64,000 bases of DNA from positions 61,973 through 125,972 of the forward strand of contig CAZLOB010000054.1 in NCBI GenBank assembly GCA_964561135.1, given 5' to 3'. The notes under the pieces were generated by a model. It saw only the letters and a program-made list of their open reading frames with translations, did no database searches and was not told the DNA's origin. Source of the stretch: JANXDG01 sp964561135 (lineage in GTDB: Bacteria > Elusimicrobiota > Endomicrobiia > DTEH01). A program made the position numbers and the translations under genes. Below are positions 16,283-24,326 of the stretch, in pieces. How positions within the stretch are numbered: position 1 is the stretch's first letter; every line of letters begins with the position of its first letter.

Positions 16283-18214
16283 CTACCTCCGCAGTTCTTT
16301 AGCTATGTTGGGAAACAAAGACAGATCTGTATGTGGTATAAATAAAGCTGATGTGTACTCGTTCATGTACATAGGCAAACTTGACAAATCAATATAAGTC
16401 ATTTTTTGTTGAACTTTATATATACGTTTTCTTGCATAAGATGATAACAAAAATAATATCGCACTTAACAACGAGGTGTTCCCAGAAACAACAAATTTTT
16501 CTTGTTCGATATCAGGAAACAACCCTAAAAGTTGCGCTTTTTTAATATCAATAAAACTTCCAAAACCGCCAGAAATGTAAATTTTTTTAATATCCTCTAA
16601 ATATAAATTTAAATATTTTATCAATGTATGTAATCCATGAAAAATTGCTCCTTTTGACCTCAGAATATTTTCAATATCACTTTCTGTAATAACAATATCT
16701 TGTTTGTTTAAAGTAAATTCTTTTTCAACAACAACAAACTCATATTCGCCATCAGCATTTTCTCTTATTCTATTTTTAAACTTTTTATTATCCACAATGA
16801 ACTTGCCTGATCTGTCAATAACACCAGCTTTATAAAGTACAGCTGGGATATCAATTAACCCTGAACCACAAATACCAACCGGTTTTGTATCACCAATAAC
16901 TTTGTATAGTACCTCTTCATCTCTAATTTCTATATCTTCAATTGCTCCAACAGTTGCAACCATACCAGACTTTATCCCAATACCTTCAAATGCAGGCCCA
17001 CAAGAACATGCTGCTGAAACCAAAAAATCTTTATTCCCTACAACCATCTCACCATTTGTACCTAAATCAAGTAACACACACAATTCTTGAGATTCATCAA
17101 TACCACATGCTACAACACCGCCAACAATATCGCCACCAATATATGAGGCAACTAAAGGTAAACAATAAATTTTTCCTAAAGGATTTATCATTAACCCTGT
17201 TTTATATGCTTCAATTGGTGGCACACGATTTACTACAGGAATATACGGTTCTCTACGAATATATTTTGCAGGCAAGTTTAAAAAAAGATGTATCATAGTG
17301 GTGTTACCAGAAACAGTAGCAGCATAAATATCTTTCTGTTGTATATTTGCATTTTTTATTGCTATATTTATAAGTTCATTGATAGTATAAACAACTTTTT
17401 GATTCAATTCTTTTAACCCATTTTCCTGTTCTGAATGAATAATTCTTGTAATAACATCTGAACCATAGACAATCTGTTGATTAATTGCAGAATACACACC
17501 TAAAACTTCTGAATTTAAAACATCTACTAATGCAACAACGACAGTTGTTGTACCTATATCAACTGCTATTGCATACAATTTTTCAACTTTAGAAATACAA
17601 TTAATTTTATACACTGAAGTTTCTTCATTAACACAAAACTCTTCGTTCAACACAGTATCTACAACCCAATTGTTTTTTCTTAACAACTCAGGCAGACTAG
17701 TTATTAATTCAATATTATCAAACACAACATTAATTTTTTCTTTTTGAGAAATATAATTTATCATACGGTCAACATCTGCAACATGGTCATCAATAGAGGG
17801 TTTTGGTAAGCTTAAATGAAGAAGTTTTACTAACGGTGAAAAATCAAAATTTTTTATAATATATTCTTTTAAATCTTTCTGCCAAAATTCTTTATGTAAA
17901 AAACTATGTTGTTGTATTTCTTCTATAAAATTGAGTTGACTTAAAAGTTCTACAATAATATCTGAAACTGGCAATGTTTTACAAGCAAGAACAATACCTT
18001 GTCGTTTTTCTTCTTCTGAGATAAACTGTGAACTTTCCGTAGTATATTTTCCTTCTAAAATTTTTATTTTACACTTACCACAAGTTCCTCTTCCACCACA
18101 CGATGCATAAATGTTTATCCCTGAAGAAATTAATGTTTGTAACAAATTCTTATTTTTTTCAACAACAATTTCTTTATTATACGGCAAAACTCTTAGTTTA
18201 ACAAATTCACTCAT
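16283..18214 (-). CDS. acsV: Corrinoid protein reductive activator, 2Fe-2S plus ASKHA ATPase (RACo-like)
   Basis: RACo reduces the inactive Co(II) state of the corrinoid iron-sulfur protein, driven by ATP. The 643-aa protein has an N-terminal 2Fe-2S ferredoxin domain with Cys39, Cys45, Cys48 and Cys78 (CGGRGTCGKC). A linker follows (about 95-215), then an ASKHA ATPase domain (DUF4445) starting AVDIGTTTVVVALVD, with VSGNTTMIHL, LLDLGTNGEMVVG and IYISGGFGSFIDIKKAQLLGLFP. The N-terminal position of the ferredoxin fits RACo rather than RamA, which has it at the C-terminus. It is directly downstream of acsC (9-base gap), its expected substrate protein. Related ASKHA proteins serve methyltransferases, so the exact target is inferred. 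Confidence 0.87.
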   Translation of the reverse strand: MSEFVKLRVLPYNKEIVVEKNKNLLQTLISSGINIYASCGGRGTCGKCKIKILEGKYTTESSQFISEEEKRQGIVLACKTLPVSDIIVELLSQLNFIEEIQQHSFLHKEFWQKDLKEYIIKNFDFSPLVKLLHLSLPKPSIDDHVADVDRMINYISQKEKINVVFDNIELITSLPELLRKNNWVVDTVLNEEFCVNEETSVYKINCISKVEKLYAIAVDIGTTTVVVALVDVLNSEVLGVYSAINQQIVYGSDVITRIIHSEQENGLKELNQKVVYTINELINIAIKNANIQQKDIYAATVSGNTTMIHLFLNLPAKYIRREPYIPVVNRVPPIEAYKTGLMINPLGKIYCLPLVASYIGGDIVGGVVACGIDESQELCVLLDLGTNGEMVVGNKDFLVSAACSCGPAFEGIGIKSGMVATVGAIEDIEIRDEEVLYKVIGDTKPVGICGSGLIDIPAVLYKAGVIDRSGKFIVDNKKFKNRIRENADGEYEFVVVEKEFTLNKQDIVITESDIENILRSKGAIFHGLHTLIKYLNLYLEDIKKIYISGGFGSFIDIKKAQLLGLFPDIEQEKFVVSGNTSLLSAILFLLSSYARKRIYKVQQKMTYIDLSSLPMYMNEYTSALFIPHTDLSLFPNIAKELRR

Positions 18215-18223
18215 AATTATTTT

Positions 18224-19555
18224 TTAACTAAAGATTGTTTTTAAAAACTTTGGTATACCAGAAGCTTCTTTAGGACCGACAATTATCTCCCAATCTGGGA
18301 GTAAATCATTAAGTTTCCCACTCATAACTGCAACATATCCAGGAATAATAATTTTTTTATGTCTTATATATTCTTCTACTCTTTCTTTTTTTATAGCTTC
18401 AACAATTTTTTCAGGCGTAAATTTTTCCGCAGCCCATGCAGTAAGAACTGAAAGTCCGTCTGTATCAACAATTAAAAGCCATGAAGGTATTTTCGAATTT
18501 AGTATCTCAGGTTCAACTGAATAATAAGTTAAAGAAAAGTTTGTTGTAACTAACAATGGCGAATTTTCTGTTGGCTCACCACCAATTTTGTATAATTTAG
18601 GCTCAACAGTGACAGGTTTTTGTGGATCAGTATAGATATTAAATCTTAAAGTGATAAGTGGCAAATGAATTTCTGGTTCTGCAGTATTAACAACAACAAT
18701 GCTACCATATTTAAGTATTGCTAAAGATGCATATGAAAGTGTAGTTACAACATCGTCTGATTCTATTATTACACAGGTAGGATAACCTAATGGACGAAAG
18801 TTTTTTTTCAAAGCTAATCTTCGCACTTGTGTCAAATCCTCTGTAAGTTGGACATAGTTTTTGACAGGAAGGTTAATCACAAGTTCTCTATATCCAAAGT
18901 TTTGCACTATTGTGCTAACTAAAGAAACAATCTCTTGCAAACTATTCCCACCTACAACCAACGGAATATTATTTTGTTTGGCAATATTAACAAATTTTTC
19001 AAGTTCAGAAGAACTGTTTTCCACTATACCTATTAAATGTAATTTTTTAGTTTTTAAAACATCTTCAATAAAACTAGAATTTTTTGATACCAGACCTAAA
19101 ACAGTATCTTCATCAACTTGAGATATAATATTCTTAATTCGTTCCAAATTATCTTGTTCTGATTTTATTAGCAAAAGTTCTGTTTTAACTTTTTGGCCAA
19201 CTCGGTCAAATTTGAGATTCTTAAATTTTTCTATTCTATCAGAGATAATATCATCACTATAAGTATCTTTTATCAACACACCAAGTAGACAAGGATTAAA
19301 AAACGTTTTCTCATGGCGAAACAATACTGTCTCACCACCAATTTTATATTTTTCAGCGACAGTTATAGTTCTTATTGGTGGTTCAGCAGCTTCTGCTAAA
19401 ATTTTTTTTGCCTCTTCTGATACATAAGGACAACTTTCTAACGAAACTTTTTTTGCAGCAAGTGCCATCGCAAACGCTAAACATGTTGGAAAACCACATT
19501 CTTTACAATTTGTTTTAGGAAGAAGTTTATATATTTCAAGTCCTGTTAATGGCAT
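18224..19555 (-). CDS. acsC: Acetyl-CoA decarbonylase/synthase gamma subunit (corrinoid Fe-S protein large subunit)
   Basis: Carries the corrinoid and a 4Fe-4S cluster that shuttle the methyl group from methyl-tetrahydrofolate to acetyl-CoA synthase in the Wood-Ljungdahl pathway. At 443 aa the protein starts with the cluster domain: Cys17, Cys20, Cys25 and Cys42 in NCKECGFPTC...SCPY. A TIM-barrel region follows (FFNPCLLGVLIKDT; VVGGNSLQEIVSLV), then a C-terminal B12-binding domain (LLVTTNFSLTYYSVEPEI, IIPGYVAVMSGKLND). It is the first gene of the minus-strand run and has its own strong promoter. The small subunit (acsD) and CODH/ACS genes are not in the window. MPLTG start preceded by GGAGGGTTT. 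Confidence 0.93.
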   Translation of the reverse strand: MPLTGLEIYKLLPKTNCKECGFPTCLAFAMALAAKKVSLESCPYVSEEAKKILAEAAEPPIRTITVAEKYKIGGETVLFRHEKTFFNPCLLGVLIKDTYSDDIISDRIEKFKNLKFDRVGQKVKTELLLIKSEQDNLERIKNIISQVDEDTVLGLVSKNSSFIEDVLKTKKLHLIGIVENSSSELEKFVNIAKQNNIPLVVGGNSLQEIVSLVSTIVQNFGYRELVINLPVKNYVQLTEDLTQVRRLALKKNFRPLGYPTCVIIESDDVVTTLSYASLAILKYGSIVVVNTAEPEIHLPLITLRFNIYTDPQKPVTVEPKLYKIGGEPTENSPLLVTTNFSLTYYSVEPEILNSKIPSWLLIVDTDGLSVLTAWAAEKFTPEKIVEAIKKERVEEYIRHKKIIIPGYVAVMSGKLNDLLPDWEIIVGPKEASGIPKFLKTIFS

Positions 19556-19604
19556 TTTCTAAACCCTCCTTAAAATCTAAAATTTTTTAAAAGATAGATT
19601 AGTC

Positions 19605-19618
19605 GGCAATTAATTGCC
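19605..19618. promoter_or_regulatory. 14-bp perfect palindrome in acsC leader
   Basis: GGCAATTAATTGCC is perfectly self-complementary. It lies about 25 bases downstream of the predicted acsC transcription start and 50 bases before the start codon. A dimeric repressor site or a short leader hairpin is possible. It has not been tied to a known regulator. Confidence 0.4.
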
Positions 19619-19647
19619 AATTACAAACTTTATACACATTTATCCCA

Positions 19648-19676
19648 ATTATATAACATTTTAAAATCATTATCAA
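19648..19676 (-). promoter_or_regulatory. Sigma-70-type promoter for acsC operon
   Basis: On the minus strand a TTGATA -35 box (19671-19676), a 17-base spacer and a perfect TATAAT -10 box (19648-19653). It predicts a start near 19641 and a leader of about 85 bases to the acsC ATG. This is one of the best promoters in the window and the likely entry to the downstream acsC-acsV-galT run. Confidence 0.7.
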
Positions 19677-19683
19677 TACAAAC

Positions 19684-19710
19684 TTGACAACTTGTTTAAT
19701 ATAATATAAA
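19684..19710 (+). promoter_or_regulatory. Possible promoter for mnmG
   Basis: TTGACA (19684-19689) followed after 15 bases by TATAAA (19705-19710). A TATAAT at 19700-19705 is too close to the same -35 box. The spacer is short, so activity is uncertain. The leader to mnmG would be about 150 bases. Confidence 0.4.
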
Positions 19711-19787
19711 AGGTAAGGGGCGCTTGAGATACAACTAAATATAAATACTTTTTTTTTAATCAATAAATATTGTTTAATTCTTCATAG

Positions 19788-19815
19788 TTTTATATAAACA
19801 ATTTTATATAAACAA
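19788..19815. repeat. Tandem 14-bp direct repeat upstream of mnmG
   Basis: Two exact adjacent copies of TTTTATATAAACAA, 50 to 78 bases before the mnmG start codon. Each copy contains a TATATAA that resembles a -10 box. It could be replication slippage or a tandem binding site. Confidence 0.5.
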
Positions 19816-19865
19816 CATTAATTTTATACACTCTAAATACACTAACTTTTTACAGAGCTAAAACT

Positions 19866-21707
19866 ATGTATACTTATCCGGAAAAATTTGATGTTATAGT
19901 AATAGGTGGTGGTCATGCAGGTTGTGAAGCAGCGTATGTTTGTTCAAAACTTTCCCTAAAGACACTTCTTTTAACAATGAATTTGGAAACAATAGCGATG
20001 ATGTCATGCAACCCTGCAATAGGTGGTGTCGCAAAAGGACAGATTGTACGTGAGATTGATGCTTTAGGTGGTATCATGGCAAAAGTGGCTGATAAAACAG
20101 GAATACATTTTAAAATGCTTAATACTTCAAAAGGCCCTGCAGTGTGGTCCCCAAGAGCTCAGTGTGATAGAACTTTGTATCGTGTTGTAATGAAACAAGA
20201 GTTAGAACAACAAAAAAGTCTTCTTATAAGACAAGAAGAAGTAATCAAAATATTAACTGATGATAAAAAAGTTTGTGGTGTATTAACAAAACATGAAAAT
20301 TTATACAAGACAAAATGTGTAATAGTTTGTACTGGTACTTTTTTAAATGGTGTGATTCATATTGGTCTTAAAAGTTTCCCTGCAGGACGGTATTCTGAAT
20401 ATCCATCTGTTTTGTCAGAATCGTTAAAAGAATTAGGTTTTGAAGTAAAAAGATTAGCTACAACAACACCTCCACGAATTAACGGAAAAACCGTTGATTT
20501 TTCAAAACTTGAAACACAACCTTCTGATGAAAATCCAATGCCATTTTCACATTTCACACCATTATCAAAATTTCCCTATCAAAAATTGCTAAATTGTTAT
20601 ATCGCATATACAAACGAAAATACACACAAAATTATCCTTGACAATTTACATCTCTCAGCTACTTATGCAGGAAAAATAAAAGCTGCTGAACCAAGATATT
20701 GTCCATCTATTGAAGATAAAGTTGTAAAATTTAAAGATAAACCACGTCATCAACTTTTTTTAGAACCGGAAGGGTTGTATACAAATGAGATGTATTTAAA
20801 CGGTTTGTTTACAGGTTTATCTGAAGAAACTCAAGAAAAAATAATACATTCTATTGCAGGACTTGAAAACGCAAAAATTACAAGATATGGTTATGGAATA
20901 GAATATGATTTTTGTCCACCTACACAGCTTTATCCAACACTTGAAACAAAACTTGTTGAAGGTCTTTTCTTTGCAGGACAAATTAACGGGACTACTGGTT
21001 ATGAAGAAGCAGCAGGGCAAGGGATAATCGCAGGAATCAACGCAGCAGCAAAAATTCTCGGGTTCGAACCTTTAATATTAGGTAGGCACGAAGCGTATAT
21101 AGGTGTTTTAATTGACGATTTGGTGACAAAAGGAGTGTTAGATCCTTACAGAATGTTTACTTCGCGTGCAGAATATAGGCTACTTTTAAGAAATGACAAT
21201 GCTGATTTACGGTTATTAGAATATAGCCATAAATATGGCTTAGTGGAAGAAAACTACTATAAAATTTTCCAAGAATACAAAGAAAAGTTAAATAGATTAA
21301 TAGAATATCTAAAAAAGAAAAAAGTCAACGCTGACACAACAGCTGCTGATTTAATTGTTCAATCACAGGATGTTGAAATATCCGAATCTGAATTAGAACA
21401 GTTCAAGCTTGAAACAGACATTTTTTGGAATACAAAAAATATGTTAACTGAAGCAAAGATCCAGATAAAATATGCTCCTTACATTGAAAAACAACTACAA
21501 CAAATTGCTCAACTTAAAAAATATGAAAATAAACAAATACCACAAGATATTGATTATACAAAAATACCAGGCCTACTTAAAGAAGCTCAAGCTAAACTTT
21601 CACAAATAAGACCAAAAACTATCGGGCAAGCATCTCGTATCTCTGGTGTAACTCCAGCTGATATCTCAGTGTTACTCATCTATTTAAAAAAACATTATAA
21701 CTTATAA
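19866..21707 (+). CDS. mnmG: tRNA uridine-5-carboxymethylaminomethyl modification enzyme MnmG (GidA)
   Basis: FAD-dependent enzyme that, with MnmE, modifies the wobble uridine of certain tRNAs. The 613-aa protein has the FAD motif VIVIGGGHAGCEAA at the N-terminus, the MnmG signatures SCNPAIGGVAKGQIVREIDALGG and GPAVWSPRAQCDR, and the second signature GLFFAGQINGTTGYEEAAGQGIIAGINAA. The MnmE-binding C-terminal helices end in QASRISGVTPADISVLLIYLK. The length is normal. It stands alone on the plus strand; mnmE and rsmG are not nearby. Confidence 0.97.
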   Translation: MYTYPEKFDVIVIGGGHAGCEAAYVCSKLSLKTLLLTMNLETIAMMSCNPAIGGVAKGQIVREIDALGGIMAKVADKTGIHFKMLNTSKGPAVWSPRAQCDRTLYRVVMKQELEQQKSLLIRQEEVIKILTDDKKVCGVLTKHENLYKTKCVIVCTGTFLNGVIHIGLKSFPAGRYSEYPSVLSESLKELGFEVKRLATTTPPRINGKTVDFSKLETQPSDENPMPFSHFTPLSKFPYQKLLNCYIAYTNENTHKIILDNLHLSATYAGKIKAAEPRYCPSIEDKVVKFKDKPRHQLFLEPEGLYTNEMYLNGLFTGLSEETQEKIIHSIAGLENAKITRYGYGIEYDFCPPTQLYPTLETKLVEGLFFAGQINGTTGYEEAAGQGIIAGINAAAKILGFEPLILGRHEAYIGVLIDDLVTKGVLDPYRMFTSRAEYRLLLRNDNADLRLLEYSHKYGLVEENYYKIFQEYKEKLNRLIEYLKKKKVNADTTAADLIVQSQDVEISESELEQFKLETDIFWNTKNMLTEAKIQIKYAPYIEKQLQQIAQLKKYENKQIPQDIDYTKIPGLLKEAQAKLSQIRPKTIGQASRISGVTPADISVLLIYLKKHYNL

Positions 21708-21726
21708 AGAAAAATATATTGAAAAA

Positions 21727-21779
21727 CTTTTAGCCTTGCAATAAAAAGCAAGTCTAAATCTTCGTCCTACGTTTTTTAA
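21727..21779. terminator. Weak hairpin between convergent mnmG and nfi
   Basis: CTTGC and GCAAG arms around an eight-base A-rich loop (about 21735-21752), with further TAG/CTA pairing after one mismatch and a T6 run about 20 bases later. It may serve as a weak bidirectional terminator for the two convergent genes. The T-run is too far from the stem for a classical intrinsic terminator. Confidence 0.25.
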
Positions 21780-22445
21780 TTATTTTTTTACAACATAATT
21801 TTTTGCAATGCTATGTGCGAGACGTATCGGCTGAGGTATTCTATATTTTGACAAATTTAACACAATATCTTTCGCTGTATTTAATGAAACTTTGTGTCCA
21901 ATTGATATAATAACTTCTTTTACATTATCTTTTGTTCTCAAAGCATAACCTATAACTTCTTTTGTTTCATCATCAATTATATTTGTAAAACTTCCCCGTT
22001 TAGTACCTAACTTTGACAAATATTTCCCATACAAAAGTTTTTTTGCACAACCTATAGTTGGTAAGTCAAGAATTACACCAATATAACTTGCAAGCCCCAT
22101 ACGTCTTGGATGTGCAACACCATGACCATCTAGAATTAAAACATCTGGTTTGTCTAATTTATCTAAAAACTCAACAATATAAGGACCTTCTGAAAAACAT
22201 AAAAATTCTGGAATATATGGGAAATTGTATTTGATAGAAAAAACTTTTATTTTTTCTTCAACAATATCTCCATAAGGATAAAACAAAACTACATAGCCTA
22301 AAACAACATTTTGGTTTTTAAAATGAACATCGATACCGCCAACATAGTTAATTTTTTTAACAACATCTTTAGTTATAACTTTTTTTGAAAGTTCTAATTG
22401 TAAGCCTTTTGCTTCAACTAAATTTTCTGGTATTTTGACTTTCAT
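21780..22445 (-). CDS. nfi: Endonuclease V
   Basis: Cuts DNA (and in some organisms RNA) next to deoxyinosine during repair of deaminated adenine. At 221 aa the catalytic and binding motifs are visible: YVGGIDVHF with the first Asp (residue 39), FLCFSEGP with Glu, VLILDGHGVAHPRRMGLASYIGV with the next Asp and the wedge region, and IGCAKKLLYG. Length and motif order are standard. Its ATG shares one base with the stop of the upstream DUF362 gene (TAATG), so translation is likely coupled. Confidence 0.95.
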   Translation of the reverse strand: MKVKIPENLVEAKGLQLELSKKVITKDVVKKINYVGGIDVHFKNQNVVLGYVVLFYPYGDIVEEKIKVFSIKYNFPYIPEFLCFSEGPYIVEFLDKLDKPDVLILDGHGVAHPRRMGLASYIGVILDLPTIGCAKKLLYGKYLSKLGTKRGSFTNIIDDETKEVIGYALRTKDNVKEVIISIGHKVSLNTAKDIVLNLSKYRIPQPIRLAHSIAKNYVVKK

Positions 22446-23572
22446 TAAACTAAAAGTTTCAAAAGTTTTTTTAGCAAAATAAAAATTTCATAAAAAATAC
22501 TTCTTTTTATCTTTATAGCCTTATATGTACAAACTTCAAAACAACAAAGACAAGTTATACAATTTGCATAATCTATAAAGTATTTATTGCCAACTTTTTT
22601 TATAGTTTTCTTAGGACATATTTGGTAACATTTCGCACATTGTTTACATAATTTTTGTACAATTTTTGGTCTAAACCAAACCAAAGGTTTTACAAAACTA
22701 ACAACAATTTTTGGAAAATAGTTAACAAAAGATGCTGTTTGAGGAAGAACAACTTTTATGTTTTTTATTTCTTCTTTAGAAACTCCTATAAAAACAATTT
22801 CGGTAGGTTTCTTTAGATATTTGTTTATAAACAAAAAATGTTTTGGCAACTTAAACAAATCTTTTACTACAAAGTAATCAACAGTTCTAGCATTCTCTGA
22901 TGTTATAATTAAAGCAAATTTTTTAACAGTTCCTGAGGCAGGCCCGTCTCCCTCCATCCCTTCAATAGCATCAACTATAGTTAAATCAGGTGGTCTATAT
23001 GAATATACAGCGTATAAAACTTCAAAAAAATCTTGTGGATGCAAAGCATATTTGTGATATAACGATTTTGTAAAACCAGCAACTACACCATACATATTCT
23101 TTATTCCACAAGTGATTATCGTTAAAGAATGTGTTTTAAGTTTAGGTAAATTGACAATATAATCAACTTCCTCAACAATTTTTGAAACAACAAGTTTCTT
23201 ACAACCAAACTTATTAAACTCAAATTCTATTGTAGGATATACCGAAAGATTTAAAAGCAAAACTTTTTCTTCTTCACAAACCTTTTTTATTCCTGTCTTT
23301 AATACAACTTCCTCAAAGTTTGCTACAGAAGGGCTGTCACCAACAATGACTTCATTGTTCTTCTTAAACAGCTTTATTATAGCACGCAAAAATTCAGGAT
23401 GTGTAGTTGCTGCTTCTTGAGGCTTATGTGCTCCTAATAAGTTTGGTTTAAGCAAAACTTTTTTAAACTTTATTTTATCAACAAGGTCTAAAACAATAAG
23501 TTGGTTCAAAATAACTTCATAAATTTTTTCACATTTATATTCATCACATCTACTTATTAATAATTTACTCAT
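22445..23572 (-). CDS. DUF362 domain protein with two 4Fe-4S clusters
   Basis: Iron-sulfur protein of unknown substrate. The ATG at 23572 (375 aa) is chosen because it overlaps the upstream stop as ATGA. The DUF362 domain (about 1-290) shows KVLLKPNLLGAHKPQEAATTHPEF, VGDSPSV, VNLPKLKTHSLTIITCGIKNMYG and DAIEGMEGDGPASG. The C-terminus has a bacterial ferredoxin pair, CxxCxxCxxxCP (CKQCAKCYQICP) and CxxCxxCxxxC (CITCLCCFEVC), near 320-360. Family members are common in anaerobes and are thought to be redox or folate/cobamide-linked enzymes. Here the neighbours (WecG/TagA transferase, nfi) do not indicate a role. Confidence 0.85.
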   Translation of the reverse strand: MSKLLISRCDEYKCEKIYEVILNQLIVLDLVDKIKFKKVLLKPNLLGAHKPQEAATTHPEFLRAIIKLFKKNNEVIVGDSPSVANFEEVVLKTGIKKVCEEEKVLLLNLSVYPTIEFEFNKFGCKKLVVSKIVEEVDYIVNLPKLKTHSLTIITCGIKNMYGVVAGFTKSLYHKYALHPQDFFEVLYAVYSYRPPDLTIVDAIEGMEGDGPASGTVKKFALIITSENARTVDYFVVKDLFKLPKHFLFINKYLKKPTEIVFIGVSKEEIKNIKVVLPQTASFVNYFPKIVVSFVKPLVWFRPKIVQKLCKQCAKCYQICPKKTIKKVGNKYFIDYANCITCLCCFEVCTYKAIKIKRSIFYEIFILLKKLLKLLV

Positions 23573-24321
23573 TTTTTTAATCCTAATTTTGAATATAAAC
23601 AATCAAAAAACAAAATTGTTATTGCTAAAGGTAGCCTTAAGATTCTTTTTATTCGCCATGGTTCTTGTAATAATCTATAATACCATTCTAAACCTAAAAT
23701 TCTAAACAACTTAGGGGCTCGCTTCAATTTGCCACTTATTATATCAAAACTTCCGCCAACCCCTATCACAACTTTGCAGTTAAGTTTGTCAATATGTTTC
23801 TTAATCCAATGTTCTTGAATCTCCGTTGGTAAGGCAACAAATAATATATCAACTGATCTCTTATTTATTTCTTCTACAACTTTATCTGATAAATCTTTGT
23901 TGTTTAAAAAAATATAACCATGATGATATCCTACTACATTTATTAAAAACTCCTTTTTAAGTTTTTCTGCAACATTTGATACAACAATTTCATTTGCACC
24001 AAACAAATAAATTTTACAATTTTTTTCTTTTGCTAAACAACAAATATGGTCGATAAGTTCTATTCCTGGCTGATGCTTTAAAACTTTTGCTGAAAAAATA
24101 CTACAACATAACGCAATACCAAAAGAATCACAAAGTATAAGTTTCGCTTCTTCTAAAGCTTTTTTAGTAAGATAATCAATTTTTGACTGAAGATATATAA
24201 GAGAATTAAGTGTAACAATTTGGCAAGGTTTTTCTTTTGATAAGAAACTTTCGATTTGTTTTAAAATTTCTTCAACTTTAGCAAAAACAACCTTTATTTT
24301 TCCAATTCTGAAAACATACAT
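23569..24321 (-). CDS. WecG/TagA/CpsF family glycosyltransferase
   Basis: GT26 enzyme that adds N-acetylmannosamine(-uronic acid) or a related sugar to an undecaprenyl-linked acceptor for wall teichoic acid, ECA or capsule. The 250-aa protein shows TLNSLIYLQSK, LILCDSFGIALCCSI (the catalytic Asp region, with SFG replacing the usual GxGV), YLFGANEIVVSNVAEKL, LFVALPTEIQEHWI, VVIGVGGSFDIISGKLKRAPKL and the C-terminal LGLEWYYRLLQEPWRIKRILRLP, the hallmark of the family. It follows smc by 5 bases and is coupled to the DUF362 gene. Confidence 0.9.
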   Translation of the reverse strand: MYVFRIGKIKVVFAKVEEILKQIESFLSKEKPCQIVTLNSLIYLQSKIDYLTKKALEEAKLILCDSFGIALCCSIFSAKVLKHQPGIELIDHICCLAKEKNCKIYLFGANEIVVSNVAEKLKKEFLINVVGYHHGYIFLNNKDLSDKVVEEINKRSVDILFVALPTEIQEHWIKKHIDKLNCKVVIGVGGSFDIISGKLKRAPKLFRILGLEWYYRLLQEPWRIKRILRLPLAITILFFDCLYSKLGLKK

Positions 24322-24326
24322 TTATA

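Larger units (their letters stand above)
19556..19865. other. Divergent control region between acsC and mnmG
   Basis: 310 bases without a gene. It contains a near-consensus minus-strand promoter for acsC, a 14-bp palindrome in the acsC leader, a plausible plus-strand promoter for mnmG and a tandem 14-bp repeat upstream of mnmG. A short GC-rich patch (AGGTAAGGGGCGC, about 19711-19723) stands out from the AT-rich background. I see no small reading frame with a ribosome site. Confidence 0.6.

Noticed and set aside
16942..17298. 118-residue plus-strand frame inside acsV
   Set aside because: Low-complexity, Gln/His/Leu-rich translation opposite a well-conserved gene; no ribosome site.
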